Source: Xanthobacteraceae bacterium (lineage in GTDB: Bacteria > Pseudomonadota > Alphaproteobacteria > Rhizobiales > Xanthobacteraceae). From it: 64,000 bases of DNA. Location of the stretch: the NCBI GenBank assembly GCA_022844485.1, contig JALHLQ010000017.1, forward strand, positions 27,914-91,913, in the 5' to 3' direction. This document shows, in pieces, positions 28,316 to 38,303 of this stretch. Position numbers and translations under genes: made by a program. How positions within the stretch are numbered: position 1 is the stretch's first letter; each line of letters begins with the position of its first letter. The notes under the pieces were generated by a model. The model worked only from the letters and a program-made list of their open reading frames with translations. It did not search any database and had not been told where the DNA came from.

Positions 28316-29722
28316 TCACCCGCCGACAATCGTATTCAGCACGCGCCCGCCGCGTTCGATCTGAATCCGCCAGATGCGTTGCGGGTTCTGCGTCAAACGC
28401 TCGAGCGTACTTGGGCGCTCCACCTTGGTGCCGTTCACCGACAGAATGAGGTCCCCCTTCTGCAGACCGAGCAGCTGCGCGGGCGTGCCTTCCTCGACCT
28501 CGACGACCACCACGCCTTCGGCATTGGCGTCCCGCCGCATTTCCTCCGCGAGCGCCGGCGAAAGACTGGTGAAGGTCGCACCGGTCAGCGGCGAGCGGCC
28601 GCGCGGCTTCACCAGATCGCGCGATGGCAGGTCCGGCGCAGTCTCGAGCGCGATCGGAAGCTTCAATTCCTTTCCGCCGCGTATGACCGTCAGCTGCGCT
28701 TGCGTGCCGATGGCCTTGGTCGCAAAGCGGAAGCCGAACGATTCCGGATCGTCCACCGACTGCCCATCGATGCCGACGATCAGATCGCTGGTGCGCAGGC
28801 CCGCGCGCCCGGCCGGGCTTCCTTGCCGCACGGTCCCAACCAGGGCGCCGGCGGGCCTTTTCAGCCCAAGCCCTTCGGCAATCTCCGGGGTCACGGCCTG
28901 GAGGTTGGCGCCGAGCCACGGCCGCTTGACGCTGGTGCCGCCGCCCTTCGCCGAAGCGACAACGACCCGCACCATATTCGAGGGAATGGCAAACCCGATC
29001 CCCTGCGAGCCCCCCGAGCGTGAAAAGATCGCCGTGTTGATCCCGATCAGGCGCGCCGCGGCGTCCACCAGCGCGCCGCCGGAATTTCCGGGATTGATGG
29101 CGGCGTCGGTCTGGATAAAGAACTGATAATCGGTGATGCCGACCTGTGTGCGCGCGAGCGCGGACACGATGCCGTGAGTCACCGTTTGCCCAACACCAAA
29201 GGGATTGCCGATCGCGAGCACATAATCGCCGACTTGAAGCTCGTCGGAGTTGCCAAGCTCGATGGCCGGAAAGCGTTCGCCGCGATCCTTGATGCGCAGC
29301 ACGGCGAGGTCGGTTCGCGAATCCTTCAACACGATCTCCGCCTCGAACTCGCGCCTGTCGGCGAGCGCGATCTTCACCTCGGTCGCGCCCTCGACCACAT
29401 GGTTGTTGGTAACCACGAAACCTGACGCATCAACGATGACCCCGGAGCCGAGCGACCGCTGAACCTGGTCGCGTGGAACGCCGAAACCCGGCCCGCCAAA
29501 AAACCGCCGGAAGACAGGATCGTCGAGCATGGGATGACGGTCGACCACGCGGGCGGCATAGACATTCACCACGGCCGGCGCCGCCCGTTGCACCACGGGC
29601 GCAAAGGAAAGCCGAACGTCGGTCCCGGATGCCGGCGCCCGGCGCTCTTGCGCATCCGCCGGAGTTCCCGTGATGATGGGAGCGAACGCAACCACGAGGG
29701 CTAGGCAAGCGGCTCGAACCAT
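28316..29722 (-). CDS. DegP/DegQ-like periplasmic serine protease with two PDZ domains
   Basis: This HtrA-family protease degrades or holds misfolded envelope proteins. The 468-residue precursor has a signal peptide ending near ADAQ (about 25). The catalytic triad is visible as His in VTNNHVVEG, Asp in SRTDLAVLRI and Ser in INPGNSGGALVD. PDZ1 runs from about 250 to 350 (VGTVRQGSPAGRAGLRTSDLIVGIDG), and PDZ2 is at the C-terminus (VEEGTPAQLLGLQKGDLILSVNG). Length and two PDZ domains separate it from DegS. It is the first gene of a leftward three-gene operon with rarA and the RluA-family gene. Confidence 0.9.
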   Translation of the reverse strand: MVRAACLALVVAFAPIITGTPADAQERRAPASGTDVRLSFAPVVQRAAPAVVNVYAARVVDRHPMLDDPVFRRFFGGPGFGVPRDQVQRSLGSGVIVDASGFVVTNNHVVEGATEVKIALADRREFEAEIVLKDSRTDLAVLRIKDRGERFPAIELGNSDELQVGDYVLAIGNPFGVGQTVTHGIVSALARTQVGITDYQFFIQTDAAINPGNSGGALVDAAARLIGINTAIFSRSGGSQGIGFAIPSNMVRVVVASAKGGGTSVKRPWLGANLQAVTPEIAEGLGLKRPAGALVGTVRQGSPAGRAGLRTSDLIVGIDGQSVDDPESFGFRFATKAIGTQAQLTVIRGGKELKLPIALETAPDLPSRDLVKPRGRSPLTGATFTSLSPALAEEMRRDANAEGVVVVEVEEGTPAQLLGLQKGDLILSVNGTKVERPSTLERLTQNPQRIWRIQIERGGRVLNTIVGG

Positions 29723-29812
29723 TCGGACAATCCCTGGAATACACCGCAGATACGCAGATATAGAGAGCAGGTGGGAGTAAATGAAGGGCGCACTGCCGCG
29801 CCAGGGGGCAGG

Positions 29813-30505
29813 TCAGCGGGCGCCCGCCTCCTCCAAGATCCGTGCAATCGCCGCGTAGCCCCGCCGCCGGGCATGGGCGAGCGGCGTTACGCCATCCTTA
29901 TCCGCGATGTTCACGCCGGCCCCGTGCCGGACGAGCAGGCGCACAATCTCCACATGCGTCGGCCCCCCATCGCTCAAGATCACCGCTTCGAGCAGCGCCG
30001 TCCAACCCTGATTGTTGATGTGATCCACGTCGATTTTCGACTTGGTCAACAAGAGCCGAACGGCGTCGACGTGACCCATATGCGCGGCGGGGATCAGCGC
30101 ATTGCCGCCGAACCGGTTGCGCTTCGCGTAATCCACGCGGCCCGTCGCCAGCATCCATTCCAGCATGGCGGTTCGGCCGCGCGCTCCGGCCAGCAGCCAC
30201 GGCGTATCGAGGTTCTTCGCCTGGGCATTGATGTCGGCGCCGGCCTCGATAAGGCGGCTGGCGATCGGCTCGTGGTTTTGCTGGACGGCGATGAGCAGCG
30301 CCGTTTGTCCCAGGTCGTCGCGCGCATTCAGGTCAGCTTTCGCAGCGATCAGCCGCTCGACTTCGGCGAGATTGCCGCGCGTGGCCGCCACGAGCAGCGG
30401 ATGATCCCGGCCTGCCTGGGCTTTGGCAACGATCATCGCGGCCCCCAAGACGCAGAGCGCAGCCGCCGCGCGACAGAACAGGCCCTGCAAGCAGCCTCTC
30501 CTCAT
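29813..30505 (-). CDS. Secreted or periplasmic ankyrin-repeat protein
   Basis: This encodes 230 residues. An N-terminal signal-like stretch (LFCRAAAALCVLGAAMIVAKAQA) is followed by about six ankyrin repeats, for example HPLLVAATRGNLAEVERLIA, GQTALLIAVQQNHEPIASRLIEAG, NALIPAAHMGHVDAVRLLL and GVTPLAHARRRGYAAIARIL. Ankyrin repeats mediate protein binding, and the partner is unknown. I chose the Met at 30505, which leaves a signal peptide of normal length. It lies upstream of the DegP-like gene in the same direction, 90 bp away, and is divergent from the spermidine-synthase-like gene. Confidence 0.8.
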   Translation of the reverse strand: MRRGCLQGLFCRAAAALCVLGAAMIVAKAQAGRDHPLLVAATRGNLAEVERLIAAKADLNARDDLGQTALLIAVQQNHEPIASRLIEAGADINAQAKNLDTPWLLAGARGRTAMLEWMLATGRVDYAKRNRFGGNALIPAAHMGHVDAVRLLLTKSKIDVDHINNQGWTALLEAVILSDGGPTHVEIVRLLVRHGAGVNIADKDGVTPLAHARRRGYAAIARILEEAGAR

Positions 30506-30615
30506 GGTTGGCGCATCATAGGGCAGAGCGCCACACCGTCGCAACGCGCCCTTCCGCGGCTGCAGCGGTGCTGTTAGGAGTGCCGTTCTTCAGACAGGAC
30601 CGATACGGGGCAACC

Positions 30616-32187
30616 GTGGACCAGGTGAGAGAATTGAAACAGAACGATACCCCGACGGACGGAGGCTTCACTGCTCTCGTCTACGTGGTCGCCTTCATCG
30701 TGGGCGCCATCGTCATGAGTTTCGAGATGCTCGGGTCGCGCTATCTCAATCCGTACTTCGGCAGCGGCATCTACACCTGGGCAGCGCTGATCTCCACGGT
30801 GCTGGCGGCGCTTTCGCTTGGATATTTCCTCGGCGGCTGGCTTGCGGATCGCGCGCCTTCGGCGGCTGTCCTCGGCGCCACCGTGGCCGTCGGATCGGCC
30901 TATCTCCTGGTCTTGCCGTTCTTCGCACAGCCAGTGCTTGAGACCGTGCTCGCGCTGTTCGCCGACGTCCGCGCGGGAAGCCTCCTGTCAGCCCTCGCCA
31001 TCATGCTGTTTCCGGTCACGCTGCTCGGCATGTATTCGCCCTTCGCCATTCGTCTCCTCCTGCGTTCGGCAAGCACATCCGGCACGGTGAGCGGCACGGT
31101 GTACGGCGTGTCGACCGCCGGTAGCATCGTGGGGACGCTCGGCACGACATTCTTTCTCATCCCCGCCATCGGCTCGCGCGCCATTACGCTCTGGCTTGGC
31201 GGCGCAGGCGTCGCTGCGGGGCTGGCGCTCATCGCGGGACGACGCCGCGGTGCGGCTGTTGCGGCACTCCTCGCCGCAGCATTCATCGGCTTCTCGGCCG
31301 AAGCCGAAGAACTGATCGATTCCAAGATCCGGGCCGAGGTGCTGGCCAAGAAGGACGGCCAAATCGCCCATATCGAGACCGAATACAACGACATCTTCGT
31401 GACCAAGCGGCGCAACGAACTGACGATGTCGTTTCAGCTGAAGGGCTTCGACTACACGGAAACGGTCGTCAATCTCGCCGATCCCGACGATCTTCCCTTG
31501 CGCTATACGCGCAACATGACGGCCGCCCTTGCCTATCCCGCGAAACTCGAGCGGGTGCTGATGCTGGGTTTAGGCGGCGGCGCCATATCGACCTATCTCG
31601 GGCGCCACATGAAGGACGTGGCCATCGACACTGTTGAAATCGATCCGGGGGTCATCAAGGCCGCAAAGCAGTATTTTGGGCTGATCGAAACTGCGCGATT
31701 GCGATACCTCGATGGAGACGGCCGCGTGTTCCTCAATCGCAACAAGCAGACCTATGATCTCGTTCTCGTCGACGCCTATCACGGCGGTTACGTCCCCTTT
31801 CATCTCCTGACCAAGGAATTCTATGAACTCGTGAAGATGCGGCTCGCGCCGGGCGGCGCTGCAGCGTTCAATGTCCATGACGGCACCAAGCTTTACGGCG
31901 CGACGCTGGCAACGCTGCGCTCGGTGTTCGGACGGGTCGATCTGTATCCGACGGGGCAAGGCGAGGTCATTGCCGTTGTGGCGGCGTCGCTAACCGACGA
32001 GCAGACCCTGGCTCGCCGGGCGGACGAGCTTCACGGCCGGCATCAATTTCGTTTCCCTTTGCCTGAGCTTCTCGCCAAGCGGACGGAGAAGCCGCCGCAG
32101 GCAAAGGCGGCGGTGCTCACGGACGATTTCGCGCCGGTCAATCTCTACGACGCAATCCGCGAGACGAAGGAACAGAAGCGGAAGTGA
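30616..32187 (+). CDS. Membrane-fused spermidine-synthase-like methyltransferase-fold protein
   Basis: This encodes 523 residues in two parts. The first 230 residues form about seven hydrophobic helices, beginning ALVYVVAFIVGAIVMSFEMLGSRYLNPYFG. The remainder is a spermidine synthase-like Rossmann domain with VLMLGLGGGAISTYLG, the acidic VEIDPGVIKAAKQYFG and DLVLVDAYHG. It probably anchors a nucleotide- or polyamine-binding domain to the inner membrane. Aminopropyl transfer is not shown, and many such fusions lack known activity. The GTG at 30616 is used because upstream residues have no similarity. It converges on rplQ with seven bases between stops. Confidence 0.8.
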   Translation: MDQVRELKQNDTPTDGGFTALVYVVAFIVGAIVMSFEMLGSRYLNPYFGSGIYTWAALISTVLAALSLGYFLGGWLADRAPSAAVLGATVAVGSAYLLVLPFFAQPVLETVLALFADVRAGSLLSALAIMLFPVTLLGMYSPFAIRLLLRSASTSGTVSGTVYGVSTAGSIVGTLGTTFFLIPAIGSRAITLWLGGAGVAAGLALIAGRRRGAAVAALLAAAFIGFSAEAEELIDSKIRAEVLAKKDGQIAHIETEYNDIFVTKRRNELTMSFQLKGFDYTETVVNLADPDDLPLRYTRNMTAALAYPAKLERVLMLGLGGGAISTYLGRHMKDVAIDTVEIDPGVIKAAKQYFGLIETARLRYLDGDGRVFLNRNKQTYDLVLVDAYHGGYVPFHLLTKEFYELVKMRLAPGGAAAFNVHDGTKLYGATLATLRSVFGRVDLYPTGQGEVIAVVAASLTDEQTLARRADELHGRHQFRFPLPELLAKRTEKPPQAKAAVLTDDFAPVNLYDAIRETKEQKRK

Positions 32188-32194
32188 CGCTGAT

Positions 32195-32617
32195 TTATGC
32201 CGCAGGCGCAGCAGCGGCCTCGCGCTGAACAGGGCCCGAATCCTTGCCGCGCGCATCAGCGTCGCGGTCGACGAATTCGATCACCGCGACGGGCGCCGAA
32301 TCTCCATAACGGAAGCCGGCCTTGAGCACGCGCGTGTAGCCGCCGTTCCGTTCCTTGTAACGCGGGCCGATCACCTCGAAGAGCTTCTTGACCATGGCCA
32401 CGTCGCGCACTTGAGAGATCGCCTGACGGCGTGCATGCAGGTCGCCGCGCTTGCCGAGCGTAACGAGCTTCTCGACCACCGGACGCAACTCCTTGGCCTT
32501 GGGCAGCGTCGTGATGATCTGCTCATGCTTGATCAGGGCCGCCGCCATGTTGGCAAACATCGCGCGCCGATGCTCCGGCTTGCGGTTCAATTTGCGGTGC
32601 GCTTTGCCATGGTTCAT
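32195..32617 (-). CDS. rplQ: 50S ribosomal protein L17
   Basis: L17 lines the polypeptide exit-tunnel region of the 50S subunit. The 140-residue product begins [20 protein letters not shown] and has the [20 protein letters not shown] and [20 protein letters not shown] blocks. A short Ala-rich tail beyond the usual core is typical of alphaproteobacteria. It is the last gene of the alpha operon, separated from rpoA by 77 bp that contain a large palindromic repeat. Confidence 0.97.
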   Translation of the reverse strand: MNHGKAHRKLNRKPEHRRAMFANMAAALIKHEQIITTLPKAKELRPVVEKLVTLGKRGDLHARRQAISQVRDVAMVKKLFEVIGPRYKERNGGYTRVLKAGFRYGDSAPVAVIEFVDRDADARGKDSGPVQREAAAAPAA

Positions 32618-32641
32618 CGGCGTCTTCCTTTAGTTTCCTTT

Positions 32642-32690
32642 GAGCATGATCTTATCCGAAAACCGGTTCCCACTTTTCGGGATCATGCTC
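32642..32690. repeat. Palindromic intergenic repeat between rpoA and rplQ
   Basis: The outer arms GAGCATGATC (32642–32651) and GATCATGCTC (32681–32690) are perfectly complementary. Inside, CCGAAAA and TTTTCGG add a second paired segment, so the 49 bases can form one long hairpin. I recall very similar elements scattered through Bradyrhizobiaceae genomes, so it is probably a REP-type repeat. In this position it could stabilise or attenuate the rpoA–rplQ message. Confidence 0.75.
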
Positions 32691-32694
32691 TGGA

Positions 32695-33732
32695 TCAATA
32701 ATGATCCTCGAAGCGCTTGGCGAGGTCCTCGATATTCTCAGGCGGCCAGCCCGGCACTTCCATGCCGAGGTGCAAGCCCATCTGGGCGAGCACTTCCTTG
32801 ATCTCGTTCAGCGACTTGCGGCCGAAATTCGGCGTGCGCAGCATTTCAGCTTCCGTCTTCTGCACGAGGTCGCCGATATAAACAATGTTGTCGTTCTTCA
32901 GGCAGTTCGCGGACCGCACCGACAATTCGAGTTCGTCCACCTTCTTGAGGAAGGCCGGATTGAAAGCAAGGTCCGGGATGGTCTCAGGGGCGATTTCCTT
33001 CCGCGGCTCCTCGAAGTTGACGAAGACGTTCAACTGGTCCTGCAGGATGCGCGCGGCATAGGCCAGAGAATCCTCCGGCGTCACGGCCCCATTGGTCTCG
33101 ATCGACAATGTCAGCTTGTCGTAATCGAGGATCTGGCCTTCACGCGTATTCTCGACCTTGTAGGAGACCTTTTTCACCGGCGAATAGAGGCTATCGATCG
33201 GGATCAATCCGATCGGTGCGTCTTCCGGCCGGTTACGCTCGGCAGGCACGTAGCCCTTGCCGGTGTTGACCGTGAACTCCATGCGGATTTCCGCGCCCTC
33301 GTCGAGCGTGCAGAGCACGAGCTCCGGATTTAGAATCATGATGTCGCCGACGGTTTGGATGTCGCTTGCGGTCACCTGACCGGGTCCCGACTTCTTCACC
33401 ACCATGCGCTTCGGGCCTTCGCCCTGCATCTTCACCGCGATGTCCTTCACGTTGAGGACGATATCGGTTACGTCCTCGCGCACGCCGGGGATCGACGAGA
33501 ATTCGTGCAGCACGCCGTCGATGTGCACGGATTGCACGGCCGCACCCTGGAGCGAGGAGAGAAGGATGCGCCGCAGCGCATTTCCAAGCGTCAGTCCGAA
33601 ACCGCGCTCAAGCGGCTCGGCGACAACCGTCGCGATCCGCTTTGGGTCATGCCCGGGCGCAACGTTCAGCTTGTTGGGCCTGATCAGTTCCTGCCAGTTC
33701 TTCTGGATCACGACGTCACCCATCGTATTCAC
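32695..33732 (-). CDS. rpoA: DNA-directed RNA polymerase alpha subunit
   Basis: The alpha dimer nucleates RNA polymerase assembly and its C-terminal domain contacts promoter UP elements and activators. The 345-residue product has the N-terminal assembly domain ([22 protein letters not shown]) and the C-terminal domain ending [24 protein letters not shown] and [16 protein letters not shown] at 33732 has GGAG eight bases upstream; an ATG at 33723 would remove three residues. It sits between rpsK and rplQ, as in most proteobacteria. Confidence 0.97.
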   Translation of the reverse strand: MNTMGDVVIQKNWQELIRPNKLNVAPGHDPKRIATVVAEPLERGFGLTLGNALRRILLSSLQGAAVQSVHIDGVLHEFSSIPGVREDVTDIVLNVKDIAVKMQGEGPKRMVVKKSGPGQVTASDIQTVGDIMILNPELVLCTLDEGAEIRMEFTVNTGKGYVPAERNRPEDAPIGLIPIDSLYSPVKKVSYKVENTREGQILDYDKLTLSIETNGAVTPEDSLAYAARILQDQLNVFVNFEEPRKEIAPETIPDLAFNPAFLKKVDELELSVRSANCLKNDNIVYIGDLVQKTEAEMLRTPNFGRKSLNEIKEVLAQMGLHLGMEVPGWPPENIEDLAKRFEDHY

Positions 33733-33809
33733 GAGCGCGGCTCCTGCATGCCCACTCCGCCCATGGGAAAATCAACGGAGGCGAGCGAGGCCCGCCGGAT
33801 CGAATGAAA

Positions 33810-34199
33810 TCAGACGCGGCGACGCTTTCGCGGCCGGCATCCATTGTGGGGGATCGGCGTCACGTCTCGGATCGAGGTGATCGTAAATCCCGCCGATTGC
33901 AACGCACGAAGCGCCGACTCGCGGCCCGCACCGGGTCCGGCGACTTCGACCTCGAGCGTGCGCATCCCGTGCTCCTGCGCCTTTTGCGCGGCGTCTTCAG
34001 CGGCAACCTGCGCCGCGTAAGGCGTCGACTTGCGCGAGCCCTTGAATCCCTTGGTTCCTGCCGAAGACCAGGCAATGGTGTTGCCCTGTGCGTCGGTGAT
34101 GGTGATCATCGTGTTGTTGAAGGAGGCATTCACATGCGCGATGCCGGAGGCGATATTCTTGCGCTCGCGTCTGCGCACGCGGGTGGCTTCTTTGCCCAT
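33810..34199 (-). CDS. rpsK: 30S ribosomal protein S11
   Basis: S11 binds 16S rRNA on the platform of the small subunit near the E site. The 129-residue protein shows [25 protein letters not shown], the [21 protein letters not shown] block and the C-terminal [17 protein letters not shown]. Length and start at 34199 agree with the family. It follows rpsM by 61 bp and precedes rpoA by 77 bp on the same transcript. Confidence 0.97.
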   Translation of the reverse strand: MGKEATRVRRRERKNIASGIAHVNASFNNTMITITDAQGNTIAWSSAGTKGFKGSRKSTPYAAQVAAEDAAQKAQEHGMRTLEVEVAGPGAGRESALRALQSAGFTITSIRDVTPIPHNGCRPRKRRRV

Positions 34200-34260
34200 G
34201 CTTGACCCTTTCGCGGCCCGGCCGTCTCAGCGACGGCCGTTCCTCAATCCTGTGCTCTGA

Positions 34261-34629
34261 TCACTTCTTCTTGCCGGCGATCGCCTTCGCCGGACCTTTG
34301 CGCGTGCGCGCATTCGTATGCGTCCGCTGGCCGCGCACCGGCAGTCCCCGGCGGTGCCGCAGCCCGCGATAGCAGCCGAGGTCCATCAATCGCTTGATGT
34401 TCATCGACACTTCGCGACGGAGATCACCTTCGACCATGAAATCGCGATCGATGATCTCGCGGATTTGCAGGACCTCCTGGTCGGTGAGTTGCGCCACGCG
34501 GCGATCCTCCGGAATGCCGACCTTGCCCATGATGTCTTTTGCATTCCTCGGCCCGATGCCGTGAATGTATTGCAGCGCTACTTCGACGCGCTTGTTCGTA
34601 GGTATGTTGACACCGGCGATACGGGCCAC
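34261..34629 (-). CDS. rpsM: 30S ribosomal protein S13
   Basis: S13 forms the head of the small subunit and bridges to the large subunit. The 122-residue product begins [20 protein letters not shown], has the helix-two-turn-helix [28 protein letters not shown], and ends with the basic [19 protein letters not shown] segment. It is the first gene of the alpha operon. The 186-bp gap upstream separates it from adk and may contain a promoter. Confidence 0.97.
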   Translation of the reverse strand: MARIAGVNIPTNKRVEVALQYIHGIGPRNAKDIMGKVGIPEDRRVAQLTDQEVLQIREIIDRDFMVEGDLRREVSMNIKRLMDLGCYRGLRHRRGLPVRGQRTHTNARTRKGPAKAIAGKKK

Positions 34630-34767
34630 GTTCGCTTCTCCTCCAGGCCTTCGGCAGGCCGATCTTTCAGTTCAAAACCCCGGGGCAGATGAACGCGAAA
34701 ACGACACCCGTGCCCGCCAATTCAGGGCCCGGCATCGTCCATAGGTCTGGCCAACTGGATACCCGGG

Positions 34768-34796
34768 TACTTAAAGATTCCGCTTGACTTCGTCAA
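34768..34796 (-). promoter_or_regulatory. Weak promoter candidate ahead of rpsM
   Basis: On the minus strand TTGACG (34791–34796) is followed after 17 bases by TAAGTA (34768–34773). The -35 is good and the -10 poor. It sits in the only sizeable gap between adk and rpsM, where a separate alpha-operon promoter is plausible. Read-through from the spc operon would make it unnecessary. Confidence 0.3.
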
Positions 34797-34815
34797 CCTC
34801 GTAAACCGCGCCGGC

Positions 34816-35613
34816 TCACTTCCGAGACCGTTTGGACACGACCTTTTTCTTCACCCCGCCCCGACTTGGGGTTCGGTCGGCCTTCTTGGCTGCAGGACGC
34901 CCGGTGGGTGCCCTGCCGGCGCTTTTTTTCGTGCCCCGTTCCGGTACGGACTTGCCGGCCTTGCGCGCCGACCCTGAGGCCGGTTTGCGGCCTGCCGGCC
35001 GGCGGCTCGGAGCCTTGGTGGGCGGGCGGGCCTTTTGCCCCAAGGCCTTGTCGATCTGCTTGGCCACTTCGGGGATGTCGACCATGCCATCCACGGTCCG
35101 CAGGAGCCCTTTCTTTTGGTAATAGTCGATCAGAGGGGCGGTCTGAATACGGTAGGACTCAAGCCTTTTCTTCAAGGCGTCGGGATTGTCGTCGGCCCGG
35201 ATCGTCTGCCCGCGCGACTTCATCTGGGCAATCCGCGTCTCGATCCGCTTCAAGAGGATCCCCTCATCGACGCGGAGCTCGATCACCGCCTTCAGTTTCA
35301 GTCCTTTCCGGGACAGAATGCGATCGAGCGCCTCGGCCTGAGGAACCGTACGCGGGAAGCCATCGAGGATGAATCCCTTCTTCGCGTCAGGCTGCATGAT
35401 CCGCTCGGCCACAATGGCGACAACGATGTCGTCAGGCACGAGGTCACCACGCATCATGATATCGCGCGCCTTGAGCCCCACCGCGGTGCCCGCTACGGCC
35501 GCGGCCCGCAGCATGTCGCCGGTCGACAGTTGGACGATCCCGAACCGATCGACCAACCGCTGCGCCTGCGTACCCTTCCCCGCCCCTGGTGGTCCAAGCA
35601 GTATCAGTCTCAT
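34816..35613 (-). CDS. adk: Adenylate kinase with long basic C-terminal tail
   Basis: Adk interconverts 2 ADP with ATP and AMP. The core (about 1–192) has the P-loop [18 protein letters not shown], the AMP-binding [15 protein letters not shown], and a short LID without zinc cysteines, as in other alphaproteobacteria. Residues 193–265 form an added tail rich in Lys, Arg, Pro, Ala and Gly with no acidic core, resembling histone H1-like or RNA-binding tails. Roughly one third of the tail is basic. Its start overlaps the secY stop by four bases. The tail may target the enzyme to nucleic acid or ribosomes, but this is inference. Confidence 0.95.
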   Translation of the reverse strand: MRLILLGPPGAGKGTQAQRLVDRFGIVQLSTGDMLRAAAVAGTAVGLKARDIMMRGDLVPDDIVVAIVAERIMQPDAKKGFILDGFPRTVPQAEALDRILSRKGLKLKAVIELRVDEGILLKRIETRIAQMKSRGQTIRADDNPDALKKRLESYRIQTAPLIDYYQKKGLLRTVDGMVDIPEVAKQIDKALGQKARPPTKAPSRRPAGRKPASGSARKAGKSVPERGTKKSAGRAPTGRPAAKKADRTPSRGGVKKKVVSKRSRK

Positions 35614-36941
35614 CGCCGTCGTCCTCGCAGCTTCGACTTCTTGATCAACCCCTCGTACTGGTGGGCCAACAGGTAGCCCTGAATCTGCGCCACGGTGTCC
35701 ATCGTGACGCTGACCACGATCAGAAGCGAAGTTCCCCCAAAATAGAACGGGACGGCGGCATACGAAATCAGGATTTCGGGGATTAAGCATACTATCGACA
35801 AATAGGCCGCGCCGACGACGGTAATCCGGGTCAGCACATAGTCGATATATTCCGCCGTCCGCTCGCCCGGCCGGATTCCGGGAATGAACCCCCCGTGCTT
35901 TTTAAGGTTATCGGCGGTCTCGGTCGGATTAAACACGATGGCCGTGTAGAAAAAGGCGAAGAAAACGATCAGGGCGACGTAGAGGATCATGAAGGCCGGG
36001 CGGCCGTGGGAGAGCTGGGTCGTCAGGGTCGTGAGCCAATTGGCCCCCTGACCGGCGTTGAAATTCGCCACTGTCGCCGGCAGCAGCAGCAGCGAGGAGG
36101 CGAAGATCGGCGGGATGACCCCGGAGGTGTTCAGCTTCAGCGGCAGGTGAGAGGACTGGCCCTCGAACATTTGATTGCCAACCTGGCGCTTCGGATACTG
36201 GATCAGGAGCCGCCGCTGGGCGCGCTCCATGTAGACGATGAAAGCGATGACCACGACGGCCATCACGATCACACCCAGGATGAGAGCGGTCGAGAGCGCG
36301 CCCTGGCGGCCGAGCTCGAGGGTGCCGGCAATCGCCGAGGGAAGCTCAGCCACAATCCCGGCAAAGATGATCAGCGAGATGCCATTGCCGACGCCGCGCG
36401 AGGTGATTTGCTCGCCGAGCCACATCAGGAACATCGTCCCGCCAGTCAGGGTGAGGACGGCGGAGATGCGGAAGAACCAGCCGGGATCGGAGATGACGTT
36501 GCCCGCGCCCTCCAGCCCGACCGCGATGCCGAAGGCCTGAAAGGCCGCCAGAACCACCGTCAGGTAGCGCGTATATTGGTTGATCATCTTGCGGCCTTGC
36601 TCGCCCTCTTTCTTGAGCTGCTCGAGCGTGGGCGAGACCGTCGTCATCAGCTGGATGATGATCGAGGCCGAGATGTAAGGCATGATGTTCAGCGCGAAGA
36701 TCGCCATGCGCTGGATGCCGCCGCCCGCGAACATGTTGAACATGCCGAGGATGCCGCCGGCCTGCGTGCGGAAAATCTGGTCCCATGCGGTCGGATCGAT
36801 GCCCGGCAAGGGAATGTAGGTTCCAAGCCGATAGACCAGCAGCGCCCCAAGCGTAAACCAAATGCGCTTCTTCAATTCCTCGGCTTTTCCGAGAGCCGAG
36901 AAATTCAAGTTAGCTGCGAGTTGTTCCGCTGCAGAGACCAT
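35610..36941 (-). CDS. secY: Preprotein translocase subunit SecY
   Basis: SecY forms the protein-conducting channel of the inner membrane. The 443-residue protein has ten hydrophobic segments and the plug-region motif [16 protein letters not shown] near the start, then [30 protein letters not shown], and the cytoplasmic loop [16 protein letters not shown] late in the chain. It lies between rplO and adk, as expected for an alphaproteobacterial spc operon. SecE is encoded 27 kb away in the same cluster. Confidence 0.97.
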   Translation of the reverse strand: MVSAAEQLAANLNFSALGKAEELKKRIWFTLGALLVYRLGTYIPLPGIDPTAWDQIFRTQAGGILGMFNMFAGGGIQRMAIFALNIMPYISASIIIQLMTTVSPTLEQLKKEGEQGRKMINQYTRYLTVVLAAFQAFGIAVGLEGAGNVISDPGWFFRISAVLTLTGGTMFLMWLGEQITSRGVGNGISLIIFAGIVAELPSAIAGTLELGRQGALSTALILGVIVMAVVVIAFIVYMERAQRRLLIQYPKRQVGNQMFEGQSSHLPLKLNTSGVIPPIFASSLLLLPATVANFNAGQGANWLTTLTTQLSHGRPAFMILYVALIVFFAFFYTAIVFNPTETADNLKKHGGFIPGIRPGERTAEYIDYVLTRITVVGAAYLSIVCLIPEILISYAAVPFYFGGTSLLIVVSVTMDTVAQIQGYLLAHQYEGLIKKSKLRGRRR

Positions 36942-36989
36942 TGTCCACTTCCGAGCGCCGTCCCAGCCTGTGCTGGGCCTATATAGGGA

Positions 36990-37475
36990 TCACGCGGCTG
37001 TTTCACCCGCCGGCGGGGGCGTGAGAATCGTGACGGACCCGCCTGCCTTCTCGACCGCACCCAAAGCCCCCTTCGAAGCCGCCGCGACGCTGAAGGAGAC
37101 TTTGGCCTTCAACGTGCCGTTTCCGAGAAGCTTCACGCCGTCCTTCGCCCGGCGCAGTACCCCAGCCTTGACGAGCGCCTCCGCGTCCACCGTCGCTTTC
37201 GGATCGAGCTTGCCGGCGTCGATCGCCTTTTGGACACGATCGAGGTTGATCTCGTTCAGATCGCGGGGGAACGGATTGTTGAAGCCGCGCTTCGGCAGCC
37301 GCCGATGCAGCGGCATCTGACCACCCTCGAAGCCCTTGATGCGGACGCCCGAACGCGCGGTCTGCCCCTTGCCTCCGCGTCCGCCGGTCTTGCCCTTGCC
37401 GGAGCCGATGCCTCGTCCGATGCGGGTGCGCGACTTGCGCGCGCCCGGATTGTCGGAAATTTCCATGAGCTTCAT
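36990..37475 (-). CDS. rplO: 50S ribosomal protein L15
   Basis: L15 stabilises 23S rRNA during assembly of the large subunit. The 161-residue product has the Gly-rich start [30 protein letters not shown] and the [19 protein letters not shown] signature. Its start overlaps the rpmD stop by four bases. A Gly/Ala/Pro-rich C-terminus is present. It is followed by secY after 48 bp. Confidence 0.97.
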   Translation of the reverse strand: MKLMEISDNPGARKSRTRIGRGIGSGKGKTGGRGGKGQTARSGVRIKGFEGGQMPLHRRLPKRGFNNPFPRDLNEINLDRVQKAIDAGKLDPKATVDAEALVKAGVLRRAKDGVKLLGNGTLKAKVSFSVAAASKGALGAVEKAGGSVTILTPPPAGETAA

Positions 37476-37675
37476 TGCGACTTGCTTTCTCTGCTGTCCA
37501 CGACGCGGACGAGGTGCTGGACCTTCGCAATCATGCCGCGGGTCGCCGGCGTATCCGGCAATTCCGAGACACGGCCGATCTTGTTGAGGCCGAGCCCGAT
37601 CAGCGTCTGCCGCTGGCTCGCCTCACGCCGAATAGGGCTGCCTGTCTGCTCGACCTTGATGCGTTTGCCTGCCAT
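37472..37675 (-). CDS. rpmD: 50S ribosomal protein L30
   Basis: This 67-residue L30 contains [30 protein letters not shown], the single-domain RNA-binding fold of bacterial L30. The ATG at 37675 is chosen because [10 protein letters not shown] is the usual start; an upstream Met adds seven residues. It overlaps rplO by four bases and follows rpsE by 17 bp. Confidence 0.96.
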   Translation of the reverse strand: MAGKRIKVEQTGSPIRREASQRQTLIGLGLNKIGRVSELPDTPATRGMIAKVQHLVRVVDSRESKSQ

Positions 37676-37692
37676 GGGCCTGTCCCTTTGCG

Positions 37693-38265
37693 TCACTCGG
37701 TTGCGGCGGCAGCGGCGTCGCTGTCGACGTCGCGACGTCGCGCCTGCAATTGCGAGACCTTGATATTTCGGCGGGCTGCGACCGAGCGTGGGCTATCTTG
37801 ATGTTTGAGCGCATCAAACGTCGCCCGCACCATATTGTAGGGGTTCGACGAGCCGATCGATTTGGCCACCACGTCCTGCATGCCGAGCGTCTCGAAGACC
37901 GCACGCATCGGACCACCGGCAATGATCCCGGTTCCCGGAGGCGCCGCGCGGAGAAAAACGCGGCCGGCGCCGTGATGGCCGGTGACATCGTGATGGAGGG
38001 TCCGGCCTTCACGCAGCGGAACGCGAATGAGGCTGCGCTTGGCGGCATCGGTCGCCTTGCGGATCGCTTCCGGCACTTCGCGCGCTTTGCCGTGACCGAA
38101 ACCGACCCGGCCTTTTTGATCGCCGACGACGACGAGCGCCGCAAAGCCGAAGCGGCGTCCGCCCTTCACCACTTTGGCCACGCGATTGATATGGACGAGC
38201 TTGTCGACGAATTCGCTGTCGCGCTCTTCCCGGCTTCGTTCGCGTTCACGTGATTGACGTGCCAT
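37693..38265 (-). CDS. rpsE: 30S ribosomal protein S5
   Basis: S5 contributes to decoding accuracy at the 30S neck. The 190-residue product has the double-stranded RNA-binding-like N domain ([27 protein letters not shown]) and the C domain with [39 protein letters not shown]. An Arg/Glu-rich N-terminal extension is typical of alphaproteobacteria. It lies between rplR and rpmD in the spc operon. Confidence 0.97.
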   Translation of the reverse strand: MARQSRERERSREERDSEFVDKLVHINRVAKVVKGGRRFGFAALVVVGDQKGRVGFGHGKAREVPEAIRKATDAAKRSLIRVPLREGRTLHHDVTGHHGAGRVFLRAAPPGTGIIAGGPMRAVFETLGMQDVVAKSIGSSNPYNMVRATFDALKHQDSPRSVAARRNIKVSQLQARRRDVDSDAAAAATE

Positions 38266-38303
38266 GTATTTGTTCCCGTCCGGGCGTTCGCGCCCGTGTT
38301 ACC

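Noticed and set aside
34816..35090. Adk tail as an artefact of reading a wrong frame
   Set aside because: The frame is continuous with the core, with no stop or obvious frameshift, and codon use is similar, so it is reported as real.
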